Part shown: in pieces, positions 21,805 through 32,842 of the stretch
How positions within the stretch are numbered: the stretch's first letter is position 1
Layout: every line of letters starts with the position of its first letter
Source: Candidula unifasciata
Taxonomy: Eukaryota; Mollusca; Gastropoda; Stylommatophora; Geomitridae
Assembly: GCA_905116865.2 (NCBI GenBank)
Contig: CAJHNH020001112.1
Span: 1,215,932-1,279,931 of the forward strand
DNA length: 64,000 nt
Reading direction: 5' to 3'
Made by a program: the position numbers and the translations under genes
Notes under the pieces: model-generated
Told to the model about the DNA's origin: nothing
Database searches by the model: none
Seen by the model: only the letters and a program-made list of their open reading frames with translations

Positions 21805-22610
21805 TGAAAGGTACCCCGAGTTAATCCGGAAGACCGGCCTGCGACCTGACATAGTTCTCCACTCTGCTCAGAAACGGCAGCTCATCCTGATTGAGCTCAC
21901 CGTCCCGTATGAGTCGCGTTTGGACGAGAGTCACACATATAAGCTCGAGAAATATTGTGACTTAGCAGCCGGTCTTAGGAGAAACGAGGCGTACACAGTA
22001 CGGGTCTTTGCCGTCGAAGTGGGTACGAGAGGCCTCGTTTCCACTTCGCTCTACAATGTGGTTAAAGAACTAGGATTGCGCGGTAATGAACGGAAACGAA
22101 CACTCAAAAAACTTGGCGAAGTAGCCGAAAGGGCCTCGAGCTGGCTTTGGACGCAACGCAACAACGTAGGGGACGGGCCCCGGTGAGCTGGTCCGGGTGT
22201 CTAGCGGAAAAGGGTTTCTCACCCCTTGAAAGTCCATCGTGTCCGAATTGTCTGCCAGTGATCATCTGCCACCTGCTAACAAAAGTCCAACATGTGTCCG
22301 GTATACCAATCGTAAGCTTGTGGCTCGGTCGTCCAGGTATGCTGACTGCTTTAATTAGGCTACCGCGGCGGCTTCTTATCTCACAGTACCTTCTGCGAAA
22401 CCACCAAGTCGTCTTGTCCCTATCCGAAAGAAAAACACCATCCGGTAATCTCGTGCAGCAGGGTACCAGCCCTGAGCTTCATGAACTCAGGTGGGCCCAC
22501 CTCCGAAAGTGTCTAGGAGAATCGTGGGCCGAAACACTTGTCGACGAGGATAACTTCTACTGATGACTGGTAGATCCCTGCTGTACTTGCTCCCTTTGAG
22601 TTTATTCCTA
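21805..22610 (+). mobile_element. R2-superfamily LINE, 3' fragment (unit A)
   Basis: About 98% identical to 25745-26540 (around a dozen substitutions plus a 10-bp length difference). Encodes the restriction-like endonuclease region (LRPDIVLHSAQ, then IELTVPYESR) and the C-terminus to a stop near 22186, then the 3' UTR. Unlike unit B it keeps the frame through the endonuclease end. Directly followed, with no spacer, by the full-length unit B. Confidence 0.88.
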
Positions 22611-25600
22611 TTGTACCTGGCTAGCCCACAAGACTACCATGAAAGAATGGTGACTCTCGGGAAAGACCTTGTGAAACCTATGGAAAGACTGGCCCCCGGT
22701 ATCGCCGGGGGGATAAACTGACATCTGGAGACAGATGTCGAATGTGGACCGGGTTGATCACCCCTAACTCGGTATAATACCTCCGATTGCGTTAACCAAT
22801 ATAGAAATATGCCCCCAGGGCCCTCCGAAAGGGGGTGAGAATGAATGGCCCAATCAAATTGATACTCTCGGTGACGACAATGCTAGCCCCGGACTCAGAT
22901 ACTCGCCCAACGTCCGGGCTGGCTCTGTACATGTGGAAATAGCTTCACGGGGTTGCATGGTCTGAGAACGCATGCCGGAAGAATGAAATGCGAGGGTGCT
23001 TCACGCAGTAAACGCCGTCGCAAAACTACTACTCCTGTGGTAGTTTCTGAGTCGTCAGGGAACGACGGGCAGGGTGAACCCCACTAGCCCGGAGAGGCCC
23101 ATGACGTCGACTGCGGAGGAGCACCTTTGATGATTTCCGAGGAAGTGCGTTCCAAGATCAGTTTCCACCTGCGAGCGATAAGGTGGTGTGGTGTAAGTTG
23201 GAGGCTACATTGTGTGAGATACTTAAACATGATTTAAACAAGAAGTCGTTAGGCGACAAGCTTACACAATTTGGTGATGTTATATATGAACACTGCTCCC
23301 GCGAGTTCGGGACAGTGCAGAAGGCACAGCCGGGTGCCAAGCAGAATACTAGCAGGAGGCAGAGGAACATTCTGAAGTGTCGGGCAGACAAGAATGCCCT
23401 CAGAAAACGGTTCAAAGCCGCTACAGGTAGCGAACGGGAGGGGCTGTATGAAGTCTTGTTGCATATAAAGAACAGACACAGTGCCCTCTGTCGCGCTGAG
23501 CGTTTCTGTGCCAACAGACGAAGAACCAAAAGGGAGCGAGAGAAATTCTTTAGGGACCCCTATCAGTTTGCTCGAGGTCTATTCGAGCAACCGAAGTCTG
23601 GGACTCTGGTTGTCAGTCAGGAAGAACTTGAGTCACATCTACGCAAGATGTACTCTGACAACAAGAGGAAAGAGCCTCTCGATGACAATCCAGAGATCCT
23701 TAGCGGCCTCAAGCAGCCTGAGTTGCCGAAGGTACCATTTAAAATGATACCTCCCCTTTGGTCTGAGGTTGAGGAAGTTGTGAAAAGGACCAGCGGCAAA
23801 TCTGCCCCAGGTCCGAATGGTGTTCCGTACGTTCTTTACAAGCGTTGCCCGACAATGCTAAAAATGCTTCACGTCTTGTTGAGACAAGCGTGGATCCGTA
23901 AACACATATGTCCTGAGTGGCAAAAGGCGAATGGGGTCTACATTCCCAAAGAGCATAACTCGAAAAGTCTTTCCTAATTCAGGCCCATCTCGCTGTTGAA
24001 TGTCGAGGGTAAGATATTCTTCTCGGTCATGGCTCGCCAGCTCACACAGTATCTGATGACTAACAAGTACATAGATAGGAGTGTTCAGAAGGGTGGTATT
24101 CCGGGCGTTCCTGGGTGCCTTGAACACGCGACCATGATTTGGGAGGCTATTCAGAGAGCCAAGCATGAGAGAACTCAATTGCACGTGATTTGGTTGGACT
24201 TAGCCAACGCCTACGGGGTAGTCTCCCATAGGCTACTGTGGCGAGCCCTTCGCATGTTCCACGTACCGGCACAGGTCAATGATATGATCGAGCAATATTT
24301 CTCTAAGTTGGGTTTGCGCTTCTCTACCTCGACGTTTACCACGAGATGGACTGAGCTGCAGATTGGGATAGCTATGGGGTGTACGATCTCACCAGTACTG
24401 TTTGTCATGGCCATGCAGATCATGTTAGACGGGGCGGCCGGCTACGGACAGGGCCTTCTAATAGGGGATCACTGGATGCCGCCACTACGCGCATTTATGG
24501 ATGACACGACTATTATAACGGGTGGCGAGGAGTCTGCCCGCACGATCCTGAAAAGATTGGACGCGGTGGTCCAATGGAGCGGTATGCAGTTCAAACCGCA
24601 GAAGTCGAGGAGTCTGATTATCCTTAAGGGCAAGGTGTCGGCAACCAGTTTTACGGTGGCAAGGAACAAGATCCCCACGGTTCTGGAGGAACCGGTGAAG
24701 AGCCTTGGTCGCGTTTACAATTCGAAGTTATCTGATAGAGCGGAGGTCCGGCGAATACACGAGTCACTGGCCACAGGCCTGCTCGCGATCGAGCGCTGCA
24801 GGCTGATCGGGAAATTCAAGGTATGGTGTCTCCAATTCATGTTGATTCCGAAGCTCCTATGGCCACTGTTTGTCTACGAGGTGACGATGACTGCAGTGGA
24901 AACCATGGAGAGGAAAATCAACAAAGCATTGAGAAAGTGGATTGGTGCACCGCCTTGTCTGACCGACGTGGCTCTGTATTGTAAGCAGGCAAAGCTAGTA
25001 CTCCCGTTCAAATCAATAACCAAAGAGTTTAAAGTTGGCAGTGTAAGGCTCGCCCGCTCTCAAGACTGGCCAGAAGTGGAGGGCCCTCGATACGATTGAA
25101 TCTGCGCAGAACGCACTAAAATTGAAGGAAATAATGGGATACACTCAAACCGACCGTCGAGGCCTGGGGCACGGGAAGGTCAATTGGTGGTCAAAGGCCT
25201 CAGCCAAAGAGCGTCGAGACATGGTAATACAAATGGTAAGGGACAACGAAAACGAGGTTCGGGTTCAGAAAGCAACCCAGCAGTCGCAGCAGGGCCATTG
25301 GGTCAGCCTGGAGAGCGCATTGCCAAGATTACTCACATGGGGTGAGATCTGGCGAATGACCCCGCTGCGACTGAGCTTTATCGTTCGTTCGGCGTACGAT
25401 GTATTACCGTCCGGTGTTAACATGGTTAAGTGGTCTGCGACTAACGATCGGACTTGCCCGTTGTGCAAAGCGAAGCAGACTCTTGAGCACGTCCTGTCCG
25501 CGTGCAGGAAAGCCCTGGGTCAAGGCAGATATACCTGGCGACACAACAAGGTGCTAAAAGAGTTAGCAGTCGTTGTTGACCAGGCTAGAATGAGGGCTAA

Positions 25601-26540
25601 CGCTAGAGCCAGTTCTACCTCCGTCCCCATACGTTTCCTCAAGGCTGGGCAGATTCCAAAAGGTAAGGTCAACCGAGACTCATTCGCTCCCTCTGTGCTA
25701 GACTCTGCGAGGGACTGGTTACTGGCGGTTGATCTGCCGGGCCATGAAAGGTACCCCGAGTTAATCCGGAAGACCGGCCTGCGACCTGACATAGTTCTCC
25801 ACTCTGCGCAGAAACGACAGCTCATCCTGATTGAGCTCACCGTCCCGTATGAGTCGCGATTCACACATATAAGCTCGAGAAATATTGTGACTTAGCAGCC
25901 GGTCTGAGGAGAAACGAGGCGTACACAGTAAGGGTCTTTGCCGTCGAAGTGGGAGCGAGAGGCCTCGTTTCCACTTCGCTCTACAATGTGGTTAAAGAAC
26001 TAGGATTGCGCGGTAATGAACGGAAACGAACACTCAAAAAACTGGGCGAAGTAGCCGAAAGGGCCTCGAGCTGGCTTTGGACGCAACGCAACAACGTAGG
26101 GGCCGGGCCCCGGTGAGCTGGTCCGGGTGTCTAGCGGAAAAGGGTTTCTCACCCCTTGAAAGTCCATCGTGTCCGAATTGTCTGCCAGTGATCATCTGCC
26201 ACCTGCTAACAAAAGTCCAACATGTGTCCGGTATACCAATCGTAAGCTTGTGGCTCGGTCGTCCAGGTATGCTGACTGCTTTAATTAGGCTACCGCGGCG
26301 GCTTCTTATCTCACAGTACCTTCTGCGAAACCACCAAGTCGTCTTGTCCCTATCCGAAAGAAAAACATCATCCAGTAATCTCGTGCAGCAGGGTACCAGC
26401 CCTGAGCTTCATGAACTCAGGTGGGCCCACCTCTGAAAGTGTCTAGGAGAATCGTGGGCCGAAACACTTGTCGACGAGAATAACTTCTACTGATGACTGG
26501 TAGATCCCTGCTATACTTGCTCCCTGTGAGTTTATTCCTA
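22611..26540 (+). mobile_element. R2-superfamily LINE, full-length unit B
   Basis: A 3,930-bp unit defined by the offset between its 3' end and unit A. It has a ~370-bp GC-rich leader, one open reading frame region with RT, a CCHC motif and a restriction-like endonuclease, and a ~420-bp 3' UTR. That order is diagnostic of the R2/NeSL/Hero superfamily. The RT closely resembles, from memory, the Hero-type elements of fish and invertebrates. Not inserted in rDNA: flanks are ordinary sequence. Confidence 0.86.
22983..26116 (+). pseudogene. R2/Hero-like polyprotein (RT + endonuclease), broken
   Basis: A likely start is ATG 22983 (MKCEGASRSKRRRK), but that frame closes at a TAG and shifts before 23104. 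The main frame then runs to TAA 23975-23977 and continues in the same frame through 25099. Blocks are SGKSAPGPNGVPY, PISLLNVEGK, GGIPGVPGCLEH, WLDLANAYG (first catalytic Asp), GCTISPVLF and AFMDDTT (catalytic box near 24494). A frameshift near 25050-25075 moves coding to the 25122-25895 frame, with CPLCKAKQTLEHVLSAC (CCHC, ~25455-25505) and the endonuclease PD...E motif (25783-25835). A 10-bp loss near 25860 breaks the last part. At least four lesions. Confidence 0.85.
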
Positions 26541-26915
26541 CTTACAATATTTTCATACGCCGATGTACTTGCTTACCCGGAGTCCGCACTGCCCAGCATC
26601 GTTTTATTATGGCCTATCTCTACTTCTTTTTCCTCGAACCTTTCCATTTTCAAGATTACATCCAGTTGTTTCCTTCTCGCGACATTTCAACAGAATTTGG
26701 ATTGTCTTTTTTTTTTCTAATGCGAGTAATGATTTTCTTTGTGCGTTAATTTCTTTCAAGAAATCTTCATTGTTCACTTTATTAATTTTTGATATTCTCC
26801 TCAAACGTTTTCCATATATCTACAGCGCAAATATAATTTCTTATTAACCGGTTGATTTTAACGCTTTTAAGAACTCTTTCTTCTCAGCTGAGAAATGTAG
26901 ATACGTAACACATCA
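26541..26915. other. AT-rich stretch without recognisable gene
   Basis: Short ORFs only. The first bases (CTTAC) may complete a target duplication with 21797-21803. Confidence 0.5.
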
Positions 26916-27062
26916 TTAATTCTGTGACATGCTTAATTCTGTGACATGCCTAATCAAGTGACATGTTTAATTATGTGACATGCTTAGTTTTGTGACATGA
27001 CTAATTCTGTGACATGCTTAATTCTGTGACATGCTAAATTTTGTGATATGCTTATTTCTGTA
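26916..27062. repeat. 17-bp minisatellite, about nine units
   Basis: Unit TTAATTCTGTGACATGC. The first two copies match exactly; later ones carry one to four substitutions, and the array decays at its 3' end. No coding frame. Confidence 0.92.
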
Positions 27063-27465
27063 AAATAATGCTTTCCTATTATATATTATACTTTTAACTT
27101 CTTTTATCTGCTTCACCTTGCATCTGCTGTTTTTCATGGTAGTAGAAAATACAACTATACAGTGCCTTTGTATTGTATTTGGTATCTAATTTAAAATGAC
27201 TTTCATCAAAACGTTAGTTTGTATTTGTATGTGTGTCTTTTCCATTCCTGTAATTTAGCTTTCTAGTCTGTCTGTGTTTGTGCAGTCAGTTCCATTACAG
27301 TCACTCCTGTCTGCGTCATCCTCTTCATGCTGTCAGGCATACTTGGTACTCAACGATATCGGCTTCTTTCATTCTTTTCCCATTTGCCTTGTATACTATT
27401 AGGGCAGTGAATAAGTAGAAGGTATGGACCCAAAACCTTCAGGTCGGCAGGTGGAGCGTCTAGTC

Positions 27466-27921
27466 CAGTGGATCTCAAAGTCTATAAAGCTGCGACCCTT
27501 AAATACAGTTCCACATGCTGTGGTGACCCTCAACCATAATATTAATTTCGTTGTTACTGTATGCTCGCCGCGGATCGGAAGGTCGTTGGTTCGTTCCCTG
27601 GCGGAGCCAGACTTAATATTTTTAAAATGACTTTGGCTCCTAGGTTGACCCAGCCTTGAGTGGGTACCGGGTGCAGTCCCGGGAAGTAGAGGCGACTGGC
27701 GTGATGCTGACCACATCACCCATCTCGTGCCGATTGGTCTATAAAATATAGGTCTTGCCCTATATGCCCTATTCGCCTAAAGGCGTGGAAAAAGGCCCTT
27801 TACTTACTTCGTTTACTGTATAATGTCAGTGAATCTGTGTTTCCCGATGGTTTTAGAATACCATAATGAAACGCTCGTTCGACCCACAAAAAGGTCGCGA
27901 CCCATAGGTTGAGAACCGCTA
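27466..27921. mobile_element. Non-autonomous SPIN-like hAT element
   Basis: Left end CAGTGGATCTCAAAGTCTAT then GCGACCCTTAAATACAGTTC. Right end includes CGTTCGACCCACAAAAAGG and GGTTGAGAACCGCTA. Flanking octamers GTCTAGTC (27458-27465) and GTCTAGCC (27922-27929) match at 7 of 8. Without the SINE it carries, it is about 197 bp, within the usual size of SPIN miniature elements. Confidence 0.9.
27563..27812 (+). mobile_element. Full-length SINE family 1 inside SPIN
   Basis: A 250-bp copy from the tRNA head (GATCGGAAGGTCGTTGGTTC) to a TTTACTTACTTC tail. It is flanked by the perfect 9-bp duplication TTACTGTAT (27554-27562 and 27813-27821), so this copy defines the element's length. Confidence 0.95.
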
Positions 27922-28354
27922 GTCTAGCCGCTACACCGTCGCAGTCTATAGGACACCTACGTACTTGAACGTATTGGCTTGTTTCATACTTCTAGTATTT
28001 ACTGCGGTGTTGTATTCATACATTGATATTACTTTGTAATTAAATATATGTAAGTTTTTGCGCTGTTCGAGCTAAATCCTTCTTTTTTAAACTGTCTTTC
28101 ATGGTACGTTTCAAAACTTATGCTCTCACACGACAACAACTATCACGAAATCTCCTGTACAGATCAACACAAATTTCTGCATGTGCTCTTATATTTCCGG
28201 TGTCATTAAAATTTTATAATTTACAGCTGCACAGGTGTTGCTGTTTTTTATAGCGGCGAATTTCTTTGATATTTAGACTAATAATTTGTGTACACCAACA
28301 CAATTGAATATACTGTAAAGGCGTGGAGATTGTTTGGAAATTAACTACCATGTG

Positions 28355-30652
28355 GTTAAGATGAAACTGTCGATGCTGTGCGAGAACACTGTGTTAGGCA
28401 CTGATCTCACAATCACTGCAGATACCTTAAGAACTTGCCTCAAGAAATCGCGCAGCACTGCTCCAGGCCCTGACGGCATCCGATACAATGACATGCTGAT
28501 GATGTCGAATGCTGATTTGAAAAGCGTGGCAAAGGAATTCAATATCAGCATCCAGAGTGGCCAGATACAAGAGGAATGGCTCCATAGTTATTTGTTCCCA
28601 CTACCAAAGCCTAATAAAGACCACTCAAAGATCTGCGGCTACAGAATCATCTCGATGCAGAATACTGTTGGCAAACTTTTGGAAAAAATTGTCGCACAAA
28701 CATTGACCACCTACTTGGAACTACAGGATAAGTTCCCACCAACACTTGGAGGGTACAGGTTAAATAAAGAGACATGGTTCAATGCTGCAGTTTTCGCCTA
28801 CGATGTGTACGAGGGATTTCAGATTAAAGAAGAGACATGTGCGGCAGTGTTGGACTTAGAAGATGCCTACAATAAAGTACCATACGATTATTTAATGCAA
28901 TTACTGCTTAAACTAGAAGTTAATCCTATTCTGATCCGCTGGATTGCTGCGGTCCTGTTCCAGAGAAAGATTGTACTAAGATGTGGTAGCTGGTCCTCCG
29001 AACCGCAAATGATATGTCCAGGCTTGCCACAGGGATCACCGCTATCACCAGTCTTATTCAACGTTTACACGGTGATGATCACTGAGCAGCAGTTGAATGG
29101 AAAGGGAAGGACTTTGTCATTTGCTGATGACATTTTGATTTATCGACGAGGGCGTGATAGACAGGAAATCGCCAGCACTATGCACAGAGAACTCGATCGA
29201 ATTGCCGCCTGGTGTGATGGTTCCAATGCCTATGTCAATCCTTCGAAGGCATCAGTGTCATGGTTCTCTTTGAACAATCACATTGTCAAGTCGGACTTAC
29301 CAGAAGTGAAAATGCGTGATAATGCATTGATCAGAACCAACGTTATGACGTTTCTCGGGGTGAGGTTCGATCGCAGCTTGTCATTCAGGGAACACGTTGA
29401 CCATGTGATAACAAAAGCACGCAAAGGTCTATCTGCAATGAGGATTATGGCTGCTTCCAATATTGAGCAAAGACTACTAATACTTCTATTTTACGGTCTG
29501 GTCCTTTCCCCCCATAGAATACGCTCTGGCCATCCTCACTGTCAGTGCTACCCAGATTGAACGACTCGAAAAGGTGCAAAATGAAGCCATGCGCATTATT
29601 TTGGGATGTACTAGAGACACATCCTGTGGAGCAATGAGGTATCTACTTGACTTTCCAACAATGAACCAAAGGATCAGGATGTGGAGGGCTCGGGCATATC
29701 TCAAAATATGCGCTGATAAGAAACACCCACTGCATCAAGCGCTTTTTAGTGAAAAGGGCGACAGACTGAAGAGGGGGAAATCGTGGCTAGGTCGGGCAGA
29801 AGATGTCATTAGGCAAATATGCAGCCTAACCGACATCATACCTGGTGCAGAATGGATACCTGTGCCTCAGGCGTTTTATTTGTACATTTTCCTGTATTGT
29901 CACACTCAACAGGCGATGTAGAGAAGAGAATCCTGTTGCTGTTAATGCAGAGGTCAACGCTCTCATCGGTGAAAATTCAGTCGAAGCAGATGCAATAATC
30001 TATACAGACGGATCCGTTATACGCCAAAGAAGAAGCGCATGGGCATTTACAGCACGCTCAGCGGGCAGAACAGTCAAAGAAGCCAACGGCGCCTTCTCCA
30101 TGACAACCAGCAGCATGACGATGGAGGTGATGGCAGTGACACAAGCGTTTGCCTGGCTTGAAACACAAAAAATACACCCGCGTGTGTATACTCAGTGATT
30201 CAATGAGTATGATCCGGAGGGTTCAGGCAGGTTCAGTGCGAAGACAATGGCTTGAATCATTACAGAAGTCCACTGTTCGTGGAGTCACCTTTATTTTTGT
30301 TCCGGGACACGCAGGCGTCGATGGAAATGAAAGAGCTGACAGGTTGGCTGGATCCGCTATCACTACCGACGGTCAGCCTATGGATCATGCTGATATTATC
30401 AATGCCCTCAGAGAAATGGGAAGAATAGAGGACTTTGGTGGCAGTGAATCCACATCACTCGCCAGAATGGCAGACTTGGGAATTAAGATCGGCACAGCAA
30501 AAAACGAGACGCACACCAGCTACGCCAGAAGACTTGTTAATCAACATAGAACTGGTACTATTAGCCATCGGACGTTGGGGTTCATACTGAGGGGAGGATC
30601 TGAGCACCTATGGACATGTCCGGAGTGCAATGAGGATAACCCAACTAACTAA
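28355..30652 (+). pseudogene. I-like LINE ORF2: RT-RNase H, three frameshifts
   Basis: 28355-29510 encodes RT: STAPGPDGIRY, PLPKPNKD, LDLEDAYNKVPY (first catalytic Asp), GLPQGSPLSP, SFADDILIY (near 29117) and FLGVRFDRSLS. The frame shifts by one base at a C-run near 29510, again near 29870-29920, and again at an A-run near 30170. RNase H follows at 29990-30360: IIYTDGSV (D), MTMEVMAV (E), LSDSMSM (D) and VPGHAGVDGNERADRLAG. It ends with CPECNEDNPTN. All RNase H catalytic residues are visible. Two of the three shifts lie in homopolymers, so assembly error is possible for those. Confidence 0.9.
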
Positions 30653-30657
30653 CTAAC
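28355..30657 (+). mobile_element. I-like LINE with RT and RNase H, (CTAA)n tail
   Basis: 5'-truncated at the start of the RT and ending in a CTAA tail. TAACTACCATGTG (28342-28354 and 30658-30670) flanks it as a target-site duplication of 10-13 bp, the exact length being ambiguous against the tail. It carries RT, connection, RNase H and a C-terminal Cys motif. The combination of RNase H and short-repeat tail suggests the I superfamily; the exact clade is not assigned. Confidence 0.92.
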
Positions 30658-30670
30658 TAACTACCATGTG

Positions 30671-31160
30671 CAGTCATGTATGAAGATTGTTTTGATAGCC
30701 TATCCCGCATACCAAAAAAAATACGCTTATCTAACTCACAGAAGCCTAATGTTGATGATGACAACCTGAGAGTGAGAGGCCTACGTTAGGCGTTCTTTTT
30801 TTTAAAATTAATTTTTTTACCCAGTACTGTAACAATGCTGACAGTTTGCTATAAATCGGGCTCTGTTTTTCCATATACCACAAATTAGACAAAATGAAAA
30901 CTAGATGTTTGTCTACATTTAAAAAAAAAAATAGATTCTTAATAAAGACATGATTATCAACGGGCTGTATACCACATTTCACAACTACCAACCAACGGTT
31001 ACTCAGTTACATATTTTTAAAGCTAGGCAGGACTTCTAAAATTGACTATAGAATTATGTACTGAACATAAAACACGACAGATTTGTAAACAGACCTACAA
31101 ATGATCTGCATTTTGGTAACCTTTTGCGTACATAAAAGGGGTGTAGGAGTCTTAAGTATC
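30671..31160. other. No recognisable feature
   Basis: AT-rich sequence with short ORFs only. Confidence 0.5.
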
Positions 31161-31490
31161 GACGTTCCGAGGCAAACCAGCTCAAAGGGCATAGCACAAA
31201 AAGGGGACCAGCACTCGTGGATTTCAGTCTATTATGCATTTCATCTTGTAACTCCCCCGCCCCTCCCACATATGTTTAAAGTGTTAATCAACCTTTTTTC
31301 AGCTAAAAGCCGACGGAACACACCAAAGGCCACCCGACGCTCTGAGGCAACCAGCTAAAAGGGCATAGCACAATAAGGGGACCAGCACTCGTGGATTCCA
31401 GGCTATTACGCTTCTCTGATAACCTCACCCGCCACCCCCCCCCCCCCCCCACAAACATCTAAAATGTAAATCAGTCTATTTTCAGATCAA
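31161..31490 (+). repeat. 175-bp tandem duplication, two diverged units
   Basis: Units start at 31161 and 31336. Both contain GGGCATAGCACAA, then GGGGACCAGCACTCGTGGAT, a C-rich run and a TTTTCAG end. The second unit has a longer C-run. No coding evidence. Confidence 0.85.
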
Positions 31491-32044
31491 TCCAGGCAGA
31501 GCAGGCAGTGTGCAGGACTAAACTCACCAAGGACCTCTTCCTCAACCTAGCAAGCTATCTGTCTCTCTCCATATTCCGACCTAACTATAAAATATCTTGG
31601 CACCTTCGGGCGTTCTAATTTTTTTTGCAAACCTTTGTTACCTCCTCTACTTATCTAACGGCTGCACACAACAACAAGACTGTTACAGTCGTCCTGGTGG
31701 GGGCCGTGTTTAGGACGCTCAGTGTTCGGGACTGTTTGTTTCACGGCGGCGTGGCTGAGGACTGACTTGGTACTAACACTGATGAACAGTGCAACAGCTA
31801 GCGGATAGCCAACTAAAACAGGAACCAGGACCCATCAAAACCAGAACTTAGGCAACAAATGAACAAACTCAGGTGTAATTGATCACCACAAGGAAGATAA
31901 ATAAATAAGATAGCAAAGGAACCGTCCTTGAAAAGCAGGCCATCAGGCGGCTAAAAAAGGACTAAGCTTGAAATTTTTGTTTTATTTTATACGATACGAT
32001 ACGATACGATCTTAGGATTTGGGGAGCCCTAAGCACTAAATACG
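31491..32044. other. Unassigned, with short (ATACG)n at 31989-32010
   Basis: Four ATACG units; otherwise nothing recognised. Confidence 0.55.
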
Positions 32045-32215
32045 CCATCAACGGCAAGAGATGTGACATAAAGTACATTAGTAAAACAGGTCCTCGACTG
32101 GCTGACAGATTCAGACAACATCTTTTAGATGTGCAGAGCGGTCCCTTGAAACCAGTACCTTTGCACTTCCATTCATAGGATCGCCAAGTTGTCTACGACA
32201 TTAAGGTGACAGCCA
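32045..32215 (+). pseudogene. Penelope-like GIY-YIG endonuclease fragment
   Basis: The plus frame reads CDIKYISKTGPRLADRFRQH, the GIY-YIG core (KYI...KT..RL.DRF..H) of the C-terminal nuclease of Penelope-like retroelements. A TAG interrupts it near 32179. No RT was seen upstream, so this is the tail of a dead copy. Sequence around 32770-32840 (CCGAAACACTTCCG) resembles the trailer seen after such nucleases and may be its 3' UTR. Confidence 0.7.
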
Positions 32216-32457
32216 TCACATCTAGCCACTCCAGTCCGCGAGTCTCTTGAAAATTGTTTTATTTTCACTTTGGGCACTTCAACAGATAGAGAACTGAACA
32301 GCTAACACATTTTCATATAAAATCATAAGGGATTGAACTGCCCACACAGTTTTATTTAAAATCCTCTGAAATTTCGGTATTTAGTCTCTGGCCCGACGCT
32401 CTTCGCCAGTCTACTGGCGGCTTCGAGATACTAAGCTTACTGATTGTGTGTATTTGT

Positions 32458-32742
32458 GTAAATAAAGTAAAGATCCCCTTTCACGCCTTTCGGCGCATCG
32501 GGCACATGGAAAGAGCACCCATATTTTTTACAGACCAATCAGCACTAGGTGGATAATGCGGTCAGCATTACGCTGGCCGTCTTTACTTCCACAGGACAGA
32601 CGTCCTGGTACCCATTTAAGGCTGGGTCGACCTGCGACACCCCATACCATGATACAAATCCCCGCAGCCAACAGTGGGTTTCGATTGCGGTACGTTTGAA
32701 TCACGAGTCGGACTCACAACGCCTAAGCCACGAACGCTGCTC
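32458..32742 (-). mobile_element. SINE family 1, subfamily B, full length
   Basis: Minus-strand copy with diverged head and tail (AAAGTAAAGATCCCCTTTC on plus). Flanked by TGTATTTGT at 32449-32457 and 32743-32751, a 9-bp duplication. Its closest relative in the window is at 62045-62524. It splits the putative Penelope 3' UTR. Confidence 0.85.
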
Positions 32743-32842
32743 TGTATTTGTTTGGTATTATTTTATTTATGTATGCGCTGATGAGGGCTCCATAGCCGAA
32801 ACACTTCCGTTTTGATTGTGTTCGTTAAGCGTGCTGTTATAC

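Larger units (their letters stand above)
27425..27950 (-). mobile_element. SINE family 1 head fragment split by SPIN
   Basis: 27425-27465 and 27922-27950 together match the reverse of the family-1 tRNA head (CGTCTAGCCGCTACACCGTC-type sequence). The SPIN element inserted within it. Confidence 0.65.

Noticed and set aside
22147..22563. 138-codon ORF overlapping the R2-like 3' end
   Set aside because: It overlaps the true frame and 3' UTR, and the second unit has a stop near its end; most likely chance.
22611..22760. HDV-like ribozyme at the R2-like 5' end
   Set aside because: The region has GC-rich inverted segments (CCCCCGG...CCGGGGGG), and R2 elements can have such ribozymes, but I could not build the required double pseudoknot by eye.
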